A program made the translations under genes and the position numbers. This document shows positions 24,315 through 37,349 of a DNA stretch of 64,000 nt, one piece after another. The DNA is from Parapristionchus giblindavisi (Eukaryota; Nematoda; Chromadorea; Rhabditida; Diplogasteridae): positions 682,001 to 746,000 of the forward strand of contig CALSFV010000038.1 in the NCBI GenBank assembly GCA_943737045.1, read 5' to 3'. The notes beneath the pieces are model-generated. The model ran no database searches and was not told where the DNA came from. It saw nothing but the letters and a program-made list of their open reading frames with translations. Position 1 is the stretch's first letter, and each line of letters begins with the position of its first letter.

Positions 24315-26170
24315 CTACATAGAATGTTGTCTCCTCCTTGGTGATATATCTGATTCTGATCCATACTTCCTTCCTCTTGGAGGCATTGTTGGAGGAAGAG
24401 GAGGACGGAATGATGAATCATTCATCTTAATCAATCAATAATTAGTCAATTAATATATTTAGATTTTATCCACACGCATACGCATGCAACGACACGTGAA
24501 AATGAATATGATTTAAAAATAAAATAATGATGATAATGGGTTCAAAATAAATCTATGATGATACTTACTGGTTGATGAATAGATGAATTAGATTGATGAA
24601 GTGTAGAGTTATGTTCATTACTACGAGGAGTCTCAGCAAAAGTCGAAGGGAAAGGAAATGAGAATGGAGCTGATTCTGGTGTCATTCCTTCTATTCGTGA
24701 ATTATCATAATGAGGTCGATATGAATCATCCAAAGGATCACATAGACTCTCACGAGCACCATCAGGAGTTGAATCAATAATTGATGTTGATGGATCAGTT
24801 CCTATATCAGATGGAGCTCTAGTTCTCATAAATGGATTAATAGAAGGATTGGGATAGAATGGAGGAGGAGGTGCCATTGAGGGTTGAGGAGGACCACCCA
24901 TATACATATTACGATACATTGCTTCACGATTCCATTCCCAATGACGCTAAAATCAATCAATATTCATTGAATAAACATTATTGATTTATTGATTACCTGC
25001 ATTTCTCTATCCTTATATTCCTTCAATTCCTTCTTGAGATCAGTGATCGTATCAGTCTGTTGACTGTAAAGAAATCAATCAATAATCAGTCTACAATAGA
25101 TCAGACAAACCTCAATTGTTTTTGTAGATCCTTCTTATCTTTTCTCAACATCTTTATCAATCGAATATATGACTGTCTCTCCTCTTCATGTTTTCTCATT
25201 TTCTCTCTGATCTACAATATCGCAATTATTGATTAGTTCTTTAATGAGAATAATGGAATAATAGAGTGGGAGAGAAAAAAGTATATTCATCTACGTATGG
25301 CAGCATATTTCTCCACGAGTTTTTCCCTACATTCCTATATTGTCTGAATATAGAATAGATGAAATAATTTACCCTATCTTCAAAGAAAAAGTTATTCTCT
25401 TCATCAGAATCATCAAGATTAGCATCATAATGTCGTGTTCTTTGATGTCGAGAGAAATGAGATACAGGAGAATGATCTCCTTGTGAAGAAAAATCAGAAT
25501 TATTATCATCTCGACGATGAACAAGGATACTGTAATTACACCACAATTATATCTAATCAACAGATACGGATAACTAACCCTCTCTGTCTCATTCTACTAC
25601 TTTCACCACCTGATCTTCTCTTATGAGAATATGATGGATTGAAATCGGTTCTAGCTCCAATTGAATCGTCATCTCCGTCACGATACTGAAAGAGATCAAT
25701 GATCAATTTAGAATTAAAAGATGAAAATAGATATCAAAGATCATATTAGAGATCAAAATTTGAGTTCAAATATTGAAATCTGAGATTTATTAAAATGGAA
25801 TTTAGATAGTTTTACTTATGAAATTGCAATTTAGAAATCAAAGATCAGATAAGAGATCAAACATCAACATAGAGATCAAAGATCAATATAGAGATATGAA
25901 AGATGACTTACATCTCCACCGCCAGGACATGATAGAGGTCCCTTTGGATATTTTTTTCCAACAGATTGATAGAATGATGGAAGATTAGATGGACCAAATG
26001 ATCGATCATCTATATGCATTGAACGACGAGTTTGATCTCTCTGAAAAAGGATCAAAGAATAAAGATGAAAAAATCAAAAATGAACTTACTTTAAAATTCC
26101 GAGACTCCTTCTCTTGTGGTTCTTCTTTCGATTTCTTATTACGTCCAAAAATGGCTTTCATGAAACTCAT
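24315..26170 (-). CDS. Unrecognised coiled-coil, disordered protein
   Basis: The start at 26170 gives MSFMKAIFGRNKKSKEEPQE, a basic N-terminus. Then come Ser/Arg/Asp-rich exons (25915-26047, 25570-25690, 25378-25530), including the acidic run DANLDDSDEENNFFFEDR. A charged heptad-like coiled coil spans about 25010-25210 (IREKMRKHEEERQSYIRLIK, LRKDKKDLQKQLSQQTDTI, LKKELKEYKDREMQ). The proline-rich region (24830-24920, PPPPFYPNP) and Ser-rich tail end in MPPRGRKYGSESDISPRRRQ and a stop. No enzyme motif, signal peptide or TM segment. I do not recognise a family; scaffold or cytoskeletal adaptor is only a guess from composition. A GATCAAA-rich intron lies at 25690-25910. Confidence 0.65.
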
Positions 26171-27337
26171 GACTATCTACAAATGAAACAATTAAGTGGA
26201 ACACTTAAGGGCTTAAAGGGAAAAAGTAAAAAGGAATGAGGATAAAAGGGACTATTGATGTGAATAGATATGAGATGAGATGAGATGAAGAGATAGATTA
26301 GAAGATAGAAGAAACACCGATGAGATCAGAATTAATCAATATCGATTGTGATTACTAATCAATAATTAGAGTATAGATAAGTATAAAGAGAGATGGATAG
26401 GTAAACAAATTTATTTTGCATTTGGACAAAATCATTCCATATAGAATTTTTCTTGAAACATGGTTAGAAAACCACAATTACAGATATTCAGATGAGAAAA
26501 AAATTGGACAGTGAAATTGATGAAAGTCAGAATAAAGAAAAAGGCAATGGCAAGTTTAAATACACGAGGTCTAATTTGAAATGCGGAGGAAGAAGATTCA
26601 AATGAGTTCAAAACATGAGAAAGAAAAAAGAAAGATGACACTAAGATATGAAAAGATGATTGTTGCCATTGGGATAATGATTAAAATAGTGAAAGGATGT
26701 AATGATAATGTGTTAGATTGATAAGAGAAAGAATAGAAGATAGAGTAAATGGAAGGGAGACAGAAGTGATCTCGTTTGAATACAAGCCTTCTTCCCGCCA
26801 CTGTCGGTGTGATTCCTTTGATCTTTTTGAGAGAGGTCAGCGTCCCTTCCTATGAGAGATTGAAGAGAATTAAGAGAGAATAGAGAAAGAGAGATAGTAG
26901 GTAGGGAGTGGGAATGGTACAAGGAATAAGGATAGAATGCCATTCAATGGTTAGGACACACATACATATGGGAACGACCACTTGAGGATTCAACATGCTT
27001 TATTCATTTGAATATTGAATAGAGTCAATATATTCATATAAAAATACAATTGAAACAACCACTATATGAAGATACATGAATATTATATCGATATGAATGC
27101 AGTAGTGTCAATAGATAAGATAACAAATACATAGAATAGATGAGGTTTAGACCCAGTTGCCCACTGGAACTTTCTCATATTAAACACTCAAACTGAAACA
27201 ATGGAGTGACATTTTGTAACCAACAACAATTACCAATTCTACTTCATAGGTAAAAATGATTTTTTGGCGTGACAAGTGAGATTTTAAGGAACTTCAGTTA
27301 ACTTTAAGATGTAAATAATTTTCATATCATTTTTACA
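26171..27337. promoter_or_regulatory. Divergent intergenic region between coiled-coil gene and CLIC-like gene
   Basis: About 1.2 kb, AT-rich, with purine-rich stretches (26220-26320 and 26860-26930). No gene, element or defined regulatory site can be supported. Confidence 0.4.
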
Positions 27338-28431
27338 ATGATGTCTCTTAAAGAACGGTCGGATCTTATTATCTCGCATGCATCATTAAGTAAGTATATT
27401 GAATGAATAAATGCATATCATAAAGAAATCTCTTCTTAATCTAATGAATTGATCTCCAGATTCGATAGAATCATCTCCATTGATATTATGGATAAAAGCA
27501 GGATCTGATAAAGAAAGACAAGGAGGAGATCCATTATCTCATTCACTATTCATTATTCTTTTATCTACAAGAGATACATTAAATGTTCCATTTGAAGTTC
27601 GAACTGTTTCTGATGCGAGAATACCATCTCAATTACGTCAAGTTCCTACTTTTTATGTTTAAACAATTCAAATGGATCTAATTAAGAGTGGTATCCGTCG
27701 AGTTCCAGCTGTTTCCACTGAATGTGATTCATATGATTTAGAAGAAGATATTGTATCCATTATATTAAGAGAAGATGATATTTATGTAGATGAAGACTTT
27801 ATTGATATTGCTTCTGATCTTATGAGACATTTCTCTGCTGTTGCAAGGGTATCGATTAATGAAATAAAACAACTATATATCGATATACTTTGAAGGGAAT
27901 AGCTCGTGGTAGATCATTACTTCATTCATGTTTATCCCAGTTGAATTCACTTCTATCATCTCTATCAACTTCATTCATCGATGGAGATTCTATTGGTTAC
28001 GTTGATGCTCTCATACTATCTAGGATTCATTCTATTCAAATTGCTTCTAAGGTAACAGATATCTATCTAAACTGTCAGATCAAACAATCCGACACTTTGA
28101 TTGATTGATTTATTCACTAATGGGAAGCAATATATCAACCATAAGTGTTCACTTCCCATTTCAGGCTCTATTTGATATGAATCCTCTTCAAGGTTTGAAT
28201 TGTGTGCGGTCCTATCTGGAACGAGGTTACGGTAGACAAGAGTTTATTGAGAGCTGTCCCTCTGATCAGGTTGGAATAACAATAATGTACATTGATCAAT
28301 GATTGATCTTTGATCTTTGATAGGAGATCATATTGTATTGGGCTGAGAAGAATATTGATTGCAAGTATTCAATAATAGAGAAGATTAGACTATCAAGAGA
28401 TAAACAAACACGAACACTAACAATCAAATGA
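27338..28431 (+). CDS. CLIC family protein (EXC-4/EXL-1-like)
   Basis: CLIC proteins are GST-fold proteins found soluble and at membranes; nematode EXC-4 maintains the excretory canal lumen. The N-terminal thioredoxin-like part contains LILWIKAGSD (27478-27510), the family opening, followed by GGDPLSHSLFIILL, where the usual CPFC-type active-site cysteine is absent. A 45-bp intron from 27638 to 27682 is needed to pass an in-frame stop and gives IPSQLRQ-SGIRRVPAV, with the cis-proline context. The all-helical domain has YVDALILSRIHSIQIASK and ends in ESCPSDQEIILYWAEKN, matching the family's SCPADQEI helix. Stop after RTLTIK. It converges on the K2P gene with about 54 bp between stops. Confidence 0.78.
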
Positions 28432-28484
28432 ATGGAATCAATTCACTATACTAATTTACTCGACTAATCAATCAATAAGATGAA

Positions 28485-31400
28485 TTATTCTGAATCAATA
28501 CTTAATCGATATCGTATAGGACTAAGACTTTTTCCTCTTTTTCGATTCTTAGCAATACTTTCTTTTCTCTTAATTCTAGCCATATCAACTCCTCCAAATG
28601 GACCCAATGTAGGTGCACGAATACGTGAACGATGTTTCTCTATATTATGATTGAATTCTGGTGTACCCGGTGATGGAAGTAGTGTTGGAGCTCTGAATTC
28701 ATCCATCTATAGAGATCAAAGATCAAAGATCAAAGATCATACCTTGGTCTTATACAAGCACTTTGTACCCGTAGAATATTCTTGTTTCTAAATGGTTTCT
28801 GAAAAGAAAAGATACAGTAAACTTGAGTGGTTCCGGTAGTATTGATTACTTTAGGTGGTATATTAGTAGAGAATGATCTTTCATATATATCAATTGTATC
28901 AGTAGAAGAGTCAGTATCTCTTCGTAAACTTGGTTGAGTAAAGATTATATTGGGACGACGATTAAGTTGTGCATGTTTCGTAGAAGGAAATGATAGAATC
29001 AATGTAGAAAAGGCTGGAGCCATATTCTAGAAGAGATCAAAGATCAATGTTTGATTCATCGTTCCAATATCGGTTGAATATTATCAACCTTGAATATTCG
29101 ATGTCCTGGTCGCATATAAATTTCTTCATGAATAGCATCAAGTGTTCCTTCAATTGCAGTTATTCCCTATATTGAATAATGAATTAGATATAATGAAAAT
29201 GATATATTACCGTATAGAAAGCATCATATAATTGAGAATAAACAGATGAATTGATAATGGAAATGAGAGTGAGACCAAAGACAAATGATAATGAACATAG
29301 TGTATTATACTGAAATTTATCTTTTTTTTTTAAACTTCCTTTTCGCATATCTCGGGAAATCTGCTAAATTTCAAAAATTCGTGCTACAATTCCCCAGATC
29401 TATCGAATATCTAGCTATGGCCAAAGCACCATCTTCAGAAAAGTTGTCGTTCATGAGTTACAAGATGGGCGACGCTTCCTAATTGCTCAATCAGATCGCC
29501 GTGTGGGGTGCCCTAGTTTCCAACAATTTTTTTTATCAACCGCTCGAACAAGAGACGAATGCCCTAATAAAACTTTTAAAATGTAAAAAAATGCGCAAAT
29601 AAAACTGACAATTTACAATTTTCTTTGTTGGTATTTAAAATGATAGTTGACGAAGGGTAGATCACAAAAAAAAGTTGGCAAATGTCAGGTTTTCATATGC
29701 GGTGTTGGCATGTTATTGTTGTAAAATATGATAAGCCCCTTCATTTTTCATTAATAAAGTTTTGAGATAAATATTAAAGTTTAAATGAACTTGAGCTGAT
29801 GCAGGCATGATATCTCCGAATCCAACAGTTGTTACTGAAATAATTGTAAAATAGAATGAACTCTGAAGATCGATACCTGAAATAATGAATCGATATAATA
29901 AACAACATTCATTATACAAACCTTCTTCACCATATTCACCAGAATCAAATAGATAAATACCAAATGAAACAGCAACGATATAAATACCAAGAAGACTACA
30001 TGATATCCATATTGGTAATCTTCTATCTTCATAATCATCGTCATCATATTCATCTTCTGATATTGTTCCTTTTTCAGAGATATTTGAGTCAATATCGTCA
30101 TCTTTAGATCGAAGCATTCTACAGTTAAGATACATAATCAATCGATAATGAATAGATTACTTACCGTATCTTATCAACAGTCCAATCAAGAACCATACAC
30201 AATCTTCTCTGAATCAATTCTCCCAAATCTCCAATAGTCAGTAGCATGAGAGGTATACCAAATGCAGCATAAACAATCGTTATCCATCTACCTTCCCATG
30301 TCTGACACACGATTGTACCTGAACTTCTTTTTGATACTTTCATTAACAATAAGTGTTCTACATACCGTATCCCAGGGTAGTAAATACAGTATAAGCATAG
30401 AACATAGCAGAGGCAGTATTCCATTGTAAATGCAAATCTAGATTTTCTGCTTTGTGCCATGCACTTCCAACGTATCGATCCTCGGTTTTTAACATTTCTT
30501 TGTAGAATACCTAGAGAGATCATAGAATATCTCGAAAGAACATCAACTCAAAATATAATAAATCTAATTAAATTCAGTTAAACCCAATTAAAATCAGTTA
30601 AACGAGTAAAAAAATCATAAATAATCTCAAAATATTCTGATTTTCAGACAATTTTTCCAGGCGTGAAAAATTCTGAAAAAAAAAGAAATAAGGATTACCT
30701 TTGTTTTGTGTAACAATCGACTATTTCTAATAGTTTCATTCTGTGAATTCAATGTAATATTTACAACTGTATCAACAAAATCAACCATAAGATCATCCAT
30801 ATCATCTATTGTCCTATCCAGATTCTCAATGACATACGGATTTATTGATTTATTGATTTATTCATAAATCTCACCTCCATCTCATTATCAGCCTCCAATG
30901 CTTCAAATATTAATCCTCCAGCTGCACCATAAATACTCAATAATAGGATCAATAATATATGACGTAATCCTAATCGATGATTGATAATAGCAGCCAGAGC
31001 TAACCATCGAGTTATGGCTAAATATATAATCAATAATAACAATTCAATTATGTATTATAATAAAAGAACAGCTTAATCACATTTTGCAATGTATCAAAAT
31101 GATTTGATTCCGAGAGAATAATTTGACACCAGAAATCAAGATTGATTTAAACGATAGTCTATTCTCATGCACACAGTAGTTTATTCATTATTCGTAGTTT
31201 TCAGTTTTATGTACTCATAAAAAAGTGATAATATTGTATTGTTCTTAACCGTGACCAGAAATCATAAAAATGAAGTGCTTACGTCTAAGACGATTAGCTT
31301 GTATTTTAAATGATGAATGGGTATATGATAAGATATAGAGAGAAAAGATTGAACAGAGGAGAGAAATATATCAAATAGATCATAATATTGAATGAATCTA

Positions 31401-32044
31401 CTGATAGATCAGGTGCGTGTAGTTTACATGATAAACATTAATTCATCAACATTTACGAATAGTATGTACACATAAAAAGTGATCAAACGGTAGATCACAT
31501 TCTTTCTTTCTTAACTACACTGTCGTGCAATCAAAAAGTGGCGATAATTTCAAAAGAATGATAGCAAAATGATCTTGGAGAGGCTATATCTCGTATATCA
31601 AATATATGAGAGGGATGAAGGGATAGATGAAGAATCTACATGGAAAAAAAAATATAATATGAATATATCGATTCATTCAAATTTTGAGAGTATATAAAAG
31701 AGTAAAATAACCTTTTCTTTGCATTCTTTCCTTGTTTTCCTCATATTTAGCTCGATCCATTTCAAAATGAAATCCGAATGGATTAATTCCCTTCTCATCA
31801 TTAACATGAGTATCAATTCGTAATATGATACAATTATGTCTTTCCTGTATTCATTTCTAATCTTGTATGTTATAGTACATACCGTAATCAATGTATCTCT
31901 TACCTTGAATACATTACTAACTATTCGATTCCTGGTTTGTAATTCTGTTTCTTGAGCTAAATAATCATATGATATAATGAATGATTAGGGAGCTAATATG
32001 AATGAATGATGAATGGTTACCTATTGTGATATTGACAGCCATTG
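28485..32044 (-). CDS. Two-pore-domain (K2P / TWK) potassium channel
   Basis: Background K+ channel of the plasma membrane. First exon MAVNITI (32044). N-terminal cytosolic exons follow: QETELQTRNRIVSNVF, then a block ending DRAKYEENKERMQRK (31703-31840), and an inferred 15-nt exon (31283-31297). M1 spans about 30890-30960 (LLILLLSIYGAAGGLIFEAL). The extracellular cap region has glycosylation sequons. The first pore loop is TTLGYG (30360-30420). M2 is IVYAAFGIPLMLLTIGDL, the diagnostic GIPL motif. M3 is near 29970-30010. The second pore is TTVGFGD (29815-29840), and M4 is FVFGLTLISIINSSVYSQL (29230-29290). A long basic tail ends RYRLSIDSE. Both filters are intact, so a functional K+ channel is expected. 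It is one of the many nematode TWKs; the specific orthologue is not assignable. Confidence 0.9.
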
Positions 32045-32357
32045 ATGGAGAGACAAGAGGAAAGGAAGGGGAGAATGAATGATAAGACTCCATCTATCTA
32101 TCTATCTATCCATAACTAGATAGACATATTACCATCTAATCCATTCATTCTCAAGTCTTATTTCATGTGAACACATCAACACTGTCATATTTGTTAGTGG
32201 ATCAATAGTTGAATACAAATAAATTCATTTATTCATCTCTTTCTCTATGGTATAGAGTAAAGGGGAAGACCACCGTATCATCGTATACATTAAGAAGATA
32301 TATAAATTATGTTGAAGGGAAGAAGATACAATCAATCAAGTCAAGAGGAATAATGGA
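32045..32357. other. Intergenic between RPN5 (upstream on minus) and the K2P gene
   Basis: About 310 bp, with a short TCTATCTATC run near 32090-32110. Nothing else seen. Confidence 0.4.
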
Positions 32358-35300
32358 TTATACTTTAGCTGTCTCAAATGCACGATGAACCATTTCTTCC
32401 TTCAGAATTAGATGTGATACCTTAATTCAAAATCATATATACATCGTTCTATATAATATTTTATAATTATTGTTACATTTGATTAAGACTCTGAATGATC
32501 TGATCAGTATTAAAAAGCAAATGGGAGTCTTATTGTTAGTCAAAGTTCACTACTCACAACCTAGTGGAAACATGTTTCAGAAATACATCAAAATTAGCTG
32601 CAGTTTATCTATGACAATGTTTCCATGATCTTGAAAGTTGTAAGTATTGTGTATTACACGTATTATAATAGATATCATCATATGTATGCAATCTACTCCA
32701 TTCGTGTCTATTTCCTTTGATATCTACCGAACTTATTTTATAGCCAAATGCAAAATAAGATCAAACAGTATGAATAATCAACGATATTTCAATTCTAATC
32801 TTTCGGCCTTTCAATAGATGATTCAATCAATGAACAAAGTTGCATAGATATATAACAGAATATCATAAGAAGGTAAAATGCCCCCAGTTATGGCACCCTT
32901 TCTATGATATGCAGATAGAATAAAGTGTTATTATTATTATTAAATAAAATTAACCTGATTAAGAGTTTCAGTGAGTTTGGTTACATTACGTGCCCAATCA
33001 TCCACAATATCAGTTGGAGCACTTCGAGCACGAAGATCAACAACTCTCTAGAATACATAGATTACGGTAGATATGGAATACGGTAATGAATATCTTATGC
33101 CGCATTAATTTTCCGGAAATAGCACTCAGAAAAAGCAAAAGGATGTTAATTTTGTCCTATGGCCGTATGCAAGAACCGTTTTCCGGGAAAATGTGACGTC
33201 ATTAGCGTAGGCGGAGGCGTTTTCCAAAAATCCTTCGCCTACGCTAATGACGTCACGTTTTCCTTGAAAACGGTTTTCCCGTTGTTCTTGCATACGGCCA
33301 CTGTTGTAAATAGCATTGTAAAAAGCAAATATCTCGCTTCCCTAACTAGTTAGGGACTTGAAACTTGGTTTTGGGTTAAAAACTGTGAAAAATACTTATA
33401 AACGAAGTTTGAAGTTTCTAGCTCTACTAAGAACGGAGATATTTGCTTTTTTACATGTATGTTCGAGTTTTTCCGGAAAAATCGTGTAAAAAAGCAAATA
33501 TCTCCGTTCTTTGTAGAGCTACAGACTTGAAACTTCGCTTATAAACTTTTTTCCGTGGTTTCTAACCCAAAAACCAAGTTTCAAGTCTCTAACTAGTCAG
33601 GAAACCGAGATATTTGCTTTTTACAATGCTATCAAAAGTGCAAAATTAACACCCTTTTGCTTTTTCCGAGTGATATTTCCGGAAAATTAACACCACATTA
33701 TATTCATACATGAGGTTTTTTGTTTATCTTATTTTTTTGGGAATCTTGATAAAAATATACTTACGTTAGGTCTATCCAATTTAGCATCAACAATCGATCC
33801 AGATACAATCATATCACATACAAACTTCTCCATTTCCTATAATAAACAAGAAATAAAAGAATCGAAAAGGCTCAAGTAGATACAATGATAATAAATGAAT
33901 AAATGAAATTGTACAAGTGTGGATTACATGCACTTAAAAATATAAGTTTTAGGATGTGAACTTTAAAAAATAATAATTGAATATTATTAAAACCATCACA
34001 TTCGAATAAATATAATTATATTTATACAAGGACTCAAAGTCAAACTTACTTCAACATTGAAATCGAGTAATTGAGCAAGTCGTTCAAATGATATCTTAGT
34101 GTAGTACTTCGATATCATTCTCATGTTCTGAAACAAAGACTACGGTAACTATTAAATAGATTCACTATTTCAATCCTATTAATCAGAGTGGTTCATATTA
34201 TTCGAAATCAATAATTGACGGTTTCAAATCAAAAATAAAATCTAAGTTCAACTAGTCTGTTTTCCCAAATCTACACCACCATTTTGTATCAATCACTATA
34301 TAGGTTGAAAAGTACGTTACAAATTAAAAATTTTGGGATTTTTTTTGGATGAAAACCTGGCCGCATTTTTGAAAATCTGTACCGTAGCTATTCAACTTAT
34401 GCTGCATAGAATAGTTACTTCTAATCAATCAAATTGAATGAACATACATGTTCTCCAACTCTAAGATGAAGATCCTTCCATCTCTTATCTCCATCATCAC
34501 CATCTAGTATTCCTGTTGATGGATTAGATGATGATCCCTTCTTGATTATCTTCTCGAATTGAGTACATAGTGCATCCTTCCATGAGATTAGTTCTTCATC
34601 CATGAATAGAGTTAGAAGTGCCTGACACATCATATTAATAATACAATACAATACATTTATCTATTCAGCACTAATTATAAGTGCACAAGAGTAACAAAGG
34701 TATTCTATATCTTTCAGATATATTCACTTTTATAAATAAATTAGCCAACGCATCTTATTGAATTTAGATATACTATGTCAGTAAAATCTATTATTACTAC
34801 GCAATCTACGACTAGATACTAGTATTCATAAAGTAAATAAGCAATAATACGTACCTTATATTCAGGAATATTATCGAGTTCTCTCAATTGAGCCAATCTA
34901 TGGACCATATCCCATTGATCAGATGAATGTTGAGCAAGAAGAACAAAGAGAATTGCACATTTGAGATGCTGAAGGAACAATAGAGTTAAGAGATTACTCC
35001 ACTTCATTCAATCAATATCATAATGTATAATATATCATAAAGTAAGACTGATAGAATAAGACTCTTATTAGATATACTCACATGTTTGTACTGTTCTTGA
35101 TCATCTTGGATAACTGGAGTGTCAAGAATAGCGCGGTAATGTCTAGAAAAAACAAATGAATATTATAGATCAAAGATCAACTGCAGTATACATACCTGCA
35201 AACATCGAGATAAGCAGCATCATTAAGTCCTACAGTAATTAGTTGACGATAGAACTTCAATTTCATCTCTTGGATCTAAACATAGTTAAACCATAAATTA

Positions 35301-36320
35301 CATTAATATGATAGTACAGTTACCTCTGGTTCTTTACTATCAAAGAATCGAGTGGAAATCTTCTTAGAGAGGATAGCAGCTCGAACATAGTCTTTTCTAG
35401 CAATAGACAATCTCATTTGTTCCAAAAGATATTTTACCTCAAAATAAGATGAAATAGATTAAACCCATAACATCTACAATACCTTTTCTTTCATTTGCAT
35501 AGTACCATATGTCTCAACTTGTAATTCAAGAAGCATTGTAGCGGCCTCATCAATCTTTCCTTCTTTCTCTAATCGTTCTACTACAATTGTTGTCAGATGA
35601 GCACGCTCATTCTAAAACATCCACATAATAATATTTATGCGTTTTCAAGGAAACACACATGTGAGATCAAAAGATTAAAGATCAAACCTCGACGTAGATC
35701 TTTCCTGCTGTAATGGTACGAAGAGTATCGATGAGCTTTGATCTGATAGGATCATCCTACAAACATTTTCAATGATGAGAGCTATACCAATCAGAAAAGT
35801 ATTACAGTATACCTTCATCTTCTCAACCATTTGACAACATTCAGAAACCATCTTTGAAATGGCAAATTTGATTAGAAGACGCTTCTTTGAGAGTGCGAGA
35901 ATAGTATCATTGAGAAGATCCCACTTCTGGGCTTCATAACACATTTTCACCTATAGATATATTATTGATTAATGATTTTAAACAGTATAAAGTACCATAT
36001 CGACGACGATGCGGGCATTTGACTTCATATCAGAACCAAGACGAGTCTGTTTCTCGAGATTTGAAAGGGATTCGAGTGCACCAGCTACATCTCCTTTCTG
36101 AATCATCAGATAAGATTAAAGAGAGCAAATGATGAAAGCATACTTTAGCTAAAGCCTGTGCTTTAGGAAGTGCAGCATCGACTTGAGAAGTGTAATCAAC
36201 TTCCATTTTGAATAGACGACCATCTCCAGATGTAGCAGCTAGATGAGCAAGAGCTTCCATATCTGTAGGTCCATCCGCGCGAATTGGATCGACGGGAATA
36301 GGATCACGTCTATCTGCCAT
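32358..36320 (-). CDS. rpn-5: 26S proteasome non-ATPase subunit 12 (RPN5 / PSMD12)
   Basis: Lid subunit of the 19S regulatory particle. The start at 36320 gives MADRRDPIPVDP. Helical-repeat exons follow: ALESLSNLEKQTRLGSDM, NARIVVDMVKMCYEAQKW, LNDTILALSKKR, AATMLLELQVETYGTM, VRAAILSKKISTRFF and YLDVCRHYRAILDTP. The C-terminal PCI winged-helix domain is at about 33055-34150 (NMRMISKYYTKISFERLAQL, IDAKLDRPN). The last exon encodes VSHLILKEEMVHRAFETAKV. Length and motif order match PSMD12 over its whole span. One intron holds a large nested foldback (33102-33694), another a family A MITE (34299-34401). Divergent from the roadblock gene. Confidence 0.95.
33102..33694. mobile_element. Foldback element with a second hairpin inserted in one arm
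   Basis: Outer arms: ATTAATTTTCCGGAAAT and following bases (33104 on) are the reverse complement of sequence ending at 33694, continuing through AAAAAGCAAA, TAGCATTGTAAAAAGC and AACTTGGTTTTGGGTT to a loop near 33455. The left arm is interrupted at 33155-33303 by a separate near-perfect hairpin (GGCCGTATGCAAGAAC and its complement, with TGACGTCA-like and TTAGCGTAGGCG words). Open frames here are palindrome artefacts. No target duplication could be fixed. Confidence 0.85.
34299..34401. mobile_element. hAT-like MITE family A, copy 4 (degraded)
   Basis: TATAGGTTGAAAAGTACG at the left and TAGCTATTCAACTTATG at the right, with one GGCCGCATTTTTG unit between. Flanks do not match, so an old copy. In an RPN5 intron. 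Confidence 0.7.
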
Positions 36321-36888
36321 CTACACAAAAGATTCAATCTTGGTTTATATTCAATTATAAAATAATATTGAGAACGGGTACGATGAGAGAATTTCAGAAA
36401 TGAGAACGAACGACGAAAGGATGATTTAGAATTTGATGAAGTATATAACGAAAATGGATAAAACAAGGTAAGCGAGAGATGGATGATGAGGTTCAAAGGA
36501 GAATGGACTGTCGAATAGCAAAAAGTGAAATCTCATAGTAAAATACGAAGGCCGAAATAAATTAAAGTTAGTTTAAAGAGCATTTGAATGCAACGCTGCG
36601 CACTTTTCACAAATCATCGTCTGAGAGGAAGATGCGCGGCAAACCGCTCCTATTTCCGTGCACCCTGTGAACTAACCTGAAAATGTGGATCAAAAAATTT
36701 CAAATTATTTCAAATTATTGATTTTAAATTCATTTCCTGTCGTGAACGGATGATTATTGCGCAGCTTTGCTCACCGTGTTAAATTGTATTTGCCAAACGC
36801 AGATTATGATTTTATATTGTATGTTCATAAAGTTTCATCATCGAATTAAATTGGATCTTTCCAGCACTTCAAAGTACATTTCTCTAAA
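36321..36888. promoter_or_regulatory. Divergent intergenic region between RPN5 and the roadblock gene
   Basis: About 570 bp between two head-to-head starts. The centre (36590-36780) is less AT-rich, with GCGC words (AACGCTGCGCAC, GATGCGCGGC, ATTGCGCAGC). Probably contains both core promoters; no specific factor site is claimed. Confidence 0.4.
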
Positions 36889-37349
36889 ATGTCTGATGTT
36901 GAAGAGACTATTAAGAGGATTCAATCACAGAAAGGAGTAGTTGGTGTCATTGTAATGGATAGTGCAGGTAGCTACATCATTATTAGAGTTTTGGAATAAT
37001 TTATATTTGTTGTATAGGTCGAGCGATTCGATCAACTCTTGATGATGAACAGACTGCACAGTATTCAGCTCTTCTCCAAACACTTTGTGAGGTATAATCT
37101 ACTACTTTGATTGTTGGGCTAATTAATTACTGTTATAGAGAGCAAAAGGAGCTATTCGTGAGTTAGACAGCACAAACGATCTCACTTTCTTGCGGATGCG
37201 TACGAAAAAGGTTTGTTTTACTTCTATCGTTAACGAATGCTTAATTCCTTCGTTCCATATTATCATTGTATGATATAATTCAGAACGAAATCTTGATCGC
37301 ACCTGATAAAGATCATCTTCTTGCTGTTATCGAGAACAGTAACGCATAA
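36889..37349 (+). CDS. dyrb-1: Dynein light chain roadblock (DYNLRB)
   Basis: Non-catalytic light chain of cytoplasmic dynein that dimerises and binds the intermediate chain. Four exons encode about 96 residues, the normal family length: MSDVEETIKRIQSQKGVVGV, IVMDSAGRAIRSTLDDEQT, SALLQTLCERAKGAIRELD, LTFLRMRTKKNEILIAPDK and DHLLAVIENSNA. The roadblock/LC7 fold covers essentially the whole protein. The ATAD3 start lies only about 277 bp downstream on the same strand, so the two could share an operon; no operon evidence beyond spacing. Confidence 0.96.

Noticed and set aside
27662..27690. A 30-nt intron in the CLIC-like gene
   Set aside because: A 30-nt GT..AG interval is possible, but the 45-nt interval starting at 27638 gives a better match to the CLIC fold and a normal intron size.
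33159..33353. Open frame beginning MAVCKNRFPG on the plus strand
   Set aside because: It reads through the inner hairpin of the foldback, so the peptide is a palindrome artefact with no family signal.
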